Source: Vulcanisaeta sp.
GTDB taxonomy: Archaea > Thermoproteota > Thermoprotei > Thermoproteales > Thermocladiaceae
DNA length: 50,742 bases
Direction: 5' to 3'
Assembly: GCA_023256215.1 (NCBI GenBank)
Contig: JAGDXB010000053.1
Location: forward strand, 9,192 to 59,933
Position numbers and translations under genes: made by a program. Below the pieces are notes generated by a model. That model saw nothing but the letters and a program-made list of their open reading frames with translations. It made no database searches and had not been told where the DNA came from. Each line of letters starts with the position of its first letter. The first letter of the stretch is position 1. Positions 49,128 through 50,742 of this stretch are shown piece after piece.

Positions 49128-49983
49128 TACCCTCACCCCACGACTTAATGGTAACCAATACATAATGCTCCAGGGATTTAGGCGAAACCCTCAACGCATC
49201 CTTACCAACCTCATTGAGCGAATCAACAAAGGATAGGCAGGAGGTACCAACCCTAATGCATGAATTATTGTTTACGGAGGCTGGGTACTCAACCACGTAC
49301 TTGCCCGGTAGGCTATTCACGAGATCCCTAGGCCTACCCCTACTCACTATTGAGCCATTGTCTATTAGGAACACAACATCTGATATTTGTTCAGCCTCAT
49401 CTATGTAGTGTGTGGTCAGGAATATGGTGGCGCCACCACTACTATAACGCCTTAAAGAATTCCACACAACCCTCCTGGAAACGGCATCGAGACCAACCGT
49501 GGGTTCATCAAGAAATACTATCTCAGCATTTGAAGCAAGTACCGCCGCCACCAACGTTCTCCTAACCATACCACCCGATAATTGATAGATAGGCACGCCC
49601 CTAAGTTCCCATAGACCGAGCTCCTCGAGAGATTCCCTAGCGGCTTTTCTTGCATCGCCTCTGGACAAACCCCGGAGGAGTAGGTATGAGTAGACGAACT
49701 CATAGGGCGTCATGTAGGAAATCGGTCTGGCGTCCTGGGGTATGACGGCGATTCTACGCCTAACCTCACCGGCTTGCTTAACCACGTCGTAACCAGCCAC
49801 ATAGGCCTCACCGCCATGAGGCATTAATTCCGTGGTTAATATCCTAATCAGCGTCGTCTTTCCGGCGCCGTTGGGGCCCAGTAATGTTGCTATTACTCCA
49901 TAATCAACATCTAGATCAATGCCCCTCAGAACCTCCCTATCGCCAAAGCTTCTCCTTAGTTTCCTCGCCACTATAGCCTGCAT
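49114..49983 (-). CDS. ABC transporter ATP-binding protein
   Basis: 289 residues. The ABC domain has Walker A GPNGAGKTTLIRIL, the Q-loop in AVIPQDARPISYMTPYEF, signature QLSGGMVRRTLVAAVLASN, Walker B IVFLDEPTVGLDAVSRR and the switch His in FLTTHYIDEAEQ. The last 60 residues form a small extra domain. This is the drug/antibiotic exporter (DrrA/Nod-like) group, matching the ABC-2 permease that follows with a 14-nt overlap. The start is divergent from uS4, and the AT-rich tract between them (about 50007-50020) probably holds overlapping promoters for both. Confidence 0.92.
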   Translation of the reverse strand: MQAIVARKLRRSFGDREVLRGIDLDVDYGVIATLLGPNGAGKTTLIRILTTELMPHGGEAYVAGYDVVKQAGEVRRRIAVIPQDARPISYMTPYEFVYSYLLLRGLSRGDARKAARESLEELGLWELRGVPIYQLSGGMVRRTLVAAVLASNAEIVFLDEPTVGLDAVSRRVVWNSLRRYSSGGATIFLTTHYIDEAEQISDVVFLIDNGSIVSRGRPRDLVNSLPGKYVVEYPASVNNNSCIRVGTSCLSFVDSLNEVGKDALRVSPKSLEHYVLVTIKSWGEGNEEG

Positions 49984-50006
49984 TCCTCATACACCAACTA
50001 CAGACT

Positions 50007-50020
50007 ACAAATTTAAAAAG
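50007..50020. promoter_or_regulatory. Overlapping divergent TATA boxes between ABC exporter and uS4
   Basis: An AT-rich tract ACAAATTTAAAAAG, with the self-complementary core AAATTTAAA-like, lies about 28 nt before uS4 (50043, plus) and about 31 nt before the ATPase ATG (49983, minus). The two promoters share most of their bases. Confidence 0.45.
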
Positions 50021-50042
50021 GGTTTCATAACCAATGCCTTGA

Positions 50043-50585
50043 ATGGGCGATCCAAAGAAATCAAGGAAGAAGTACATAGGTGGTAAACCCAGGAGGCTTT
50101 GGAGCAGACAGTTGCTTGAGGAGGAGCTTAGGCTCATTGGTGAGTACGGGCTTAGGAACAAGAGGGAGCTTTGGCTTGCGAAGACCATGCTTAGGGAGAT
50201 AAAGCATAGGGCAAGGTCACTACTCTCAATGCCAGCCGAGCAAAGGGCTAAGTTGGAGACTGAGTTTAAGGCGAGACTATTCAAGGCGGGCTTCATACCC
50301 GAGCAGGATATACCACTTGATGCTGTATTATCATTAGACGTAAGGGCCATACTGGATAGGAGACTTCAGACCATAGTCTATAGGAGGGGCCTCGCCAGGA
50401 CTATTTACGAGGCGAGGCAGTTGGTGACCCACGGGCACATAGCAGTTGATGGTAGGGTGGTCAAGTCACCGGGTTATCTAGTTCCTAGGGAGCTTGAGGA
50501 CAGGGTGACCTACGCAATAACAAGCCCAATACTAAAGAGATTAATGACGCAGCCGCAGCAAGCACAGCAAGGCCAACCTGCCTAA
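50043..50585 (+). CDS. rps4: Small ribosomal subunit protein uS4
   Basis: 180 residues, archaeal uS4. The N-terminal [25 protein letters not shown] is the basic archaeal opening; the S4 RNA-binding domain is [37 protein letters not shown] in shorter landmarks [12 protein letters not shown] and [16 protein letters not shown]. uS4 nucleates 30S assembly by binding 16S rRNA. In most archaea it sits in a uS13-uS4-uS11-RpoD cluster; here none of these are next to it in the window. The C-terminal tail is Gln/Ala-rich ([12 protein letters not shown]-like). The promoter is at 50007-50020, giving a leaderless start. Confidence 0.95.
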   Translation: MGDPKKSRKKYIGGKPRRLWSRQLLEEELRLIGEYGLRNKRELWLAKTMLREIKHRARSLLSMPAEQRAKLETEFKARLFKAGFIPEQDIPLDAVLSLDVRAILDRRLQTIVYRRGLARTIYEARQLVTHGHIAVDGRVVKSPGYLVPRELEDRVTYAITSPILKRLMTQPQQAQQGQPA

Positions 50586-50621
50586 GGAAGGTTTTTATTC
50601 AAGCCCATTGAACACTCATTG

Positions 50622-50742
50622 ATGGACATATCAGTAATCCTGGGCATTGTTGGGCCGATAGTTACCATAGTTACGATTTTGGGTACCACGCTTTATTGGC
50701 TTGGTGGTAAGTTTAGGGAGATTGACATGAGGTTTCAACAGA
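50622..50742 (+). CDS. Membrane protein, N-terminal fragment only
   Basis: From the ATG at 50622 the frame is open to the window edge (40 codons), reading MDISVILGIVGPIVTIVTIL and continuing GTTLYWLGGKFREIDMRFQQ. One membrane helix is followed by a charged segment that looks like the start of an amphipathic or coiled-coil region. GTTTTTATTC (50591-50600) is centred 26-27 nt before this ATG, so a leaderless transcript is likely. Function cannot be judged from the fragment. Confidence 0.55.
   Translation, partial: MDISVILGIVGPIVTIVTILGTTLYWLGGKFREIDMRFQQ

Noticed and set aside
1-50742. Searched for CRISPR arrays, insertion sequences, integrase or toxin-antitoxin genes
   Set aside because: No regularly spaced repeats, transposase motifs, tRNA attachment sites or toxin-antitoxin pairs were seen; the region reads as chromosomal core with scattered unknowns.

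Overview
The window looks like the chromosome of a thermophilic archaeon of the Thermoproteota. It carries ABCE1, TBP, Rpo12, ribosomal proteins eS25 and uS4, proteasome alpha, the exosome subunits Rrp4, Rrp41 and Rrp42, SBDS, AMMECR1, an archaeal NadM and a geranylgeranyl reductase. The moderate base composition, gene content and promoter style fit Thermoproteales (Vulcanisaeta or Caldivirga would be my guess), but I could not test the genus. No rRNA, tRNA, CRISPR array, insertion sequence or phage gene was recognised. Coding density is very high: no stretch over 300 bases lacks a gene, and the longest gap is 21193-21325.

Layout. 1-4949: lysine/saccharopine dehydrogenase (cut by the edge), ABCE1, PAP2 phosphatase, TrmI, a cysteine-cluster protein. 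5029-8970: an orphan molybdenum hydroxylase large subunit, proteasome alpha, and a NifX-like domain fused through a His-rich linker to a methyltransferase. 9040-13498: a membrane HExxH protein, phosphoglycolate phosphatase, an unknown, a B12-type radical SAM enzyme and a phosphoribosyltransferase. 13598-20858: stomatin-NfeD-DUF1614, a HAD phosphatase, an anchored protein, a small membrane protein-AMMECR1-PHP operon and a PduO-like adenosyltransferase. 20959-28711: a zinc-ribbon protein, a two-subunit FAD amine dehydrogenase, Hsp20, an AbrB-PhoU regulator, a HemK/Mtq2 methyltransferase, a membrane-tethered winged-helix regulator divergent from a charged unknown, and eS25. 28832-35664: TBP-unknown-Hjc, a small unknown, UPF0173 hydrolase, geranylgeranyl reductase, MtnA, M32 carboxypeptidase. 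35691-44993: PD-(D/E)XK nuclease, Rrp42 and Rrp41, GNAT, unknown, GT2, P-loop ATPase with a small partner, HIT protein, unknown, HDAC-like amidohydrolase. 45009-50742: Rpo12, NadM, double-hotdog thioesterase, Rrp4, SBDS, an ABC-2 exporter, uS4 and the start of a membrane protein.

Expression logic. Most first genes have a TATA-like box centred about 25-30 nt before the start codon, which implies leaderless mRNAs. I used this to shorten many N-termini. Internal operon genes more often have a GGTGAG or GGAGG site and overlap the preceding gene. The 12 recognised convergent pairs all overlap or lie within 22 nt of each other.

The most interesting points are the NifX-His linker-methyltransferase fusion with a palindrome at its start; one TATA box placed symmetrically between two leaderless divergent genes (27428-27436); the proteasome/SBDS/exosome gene set scattered over three sites; the TBP-unknown-Hjc operon; and an ATPase with an unusual Walker B and an overlapping small partner.
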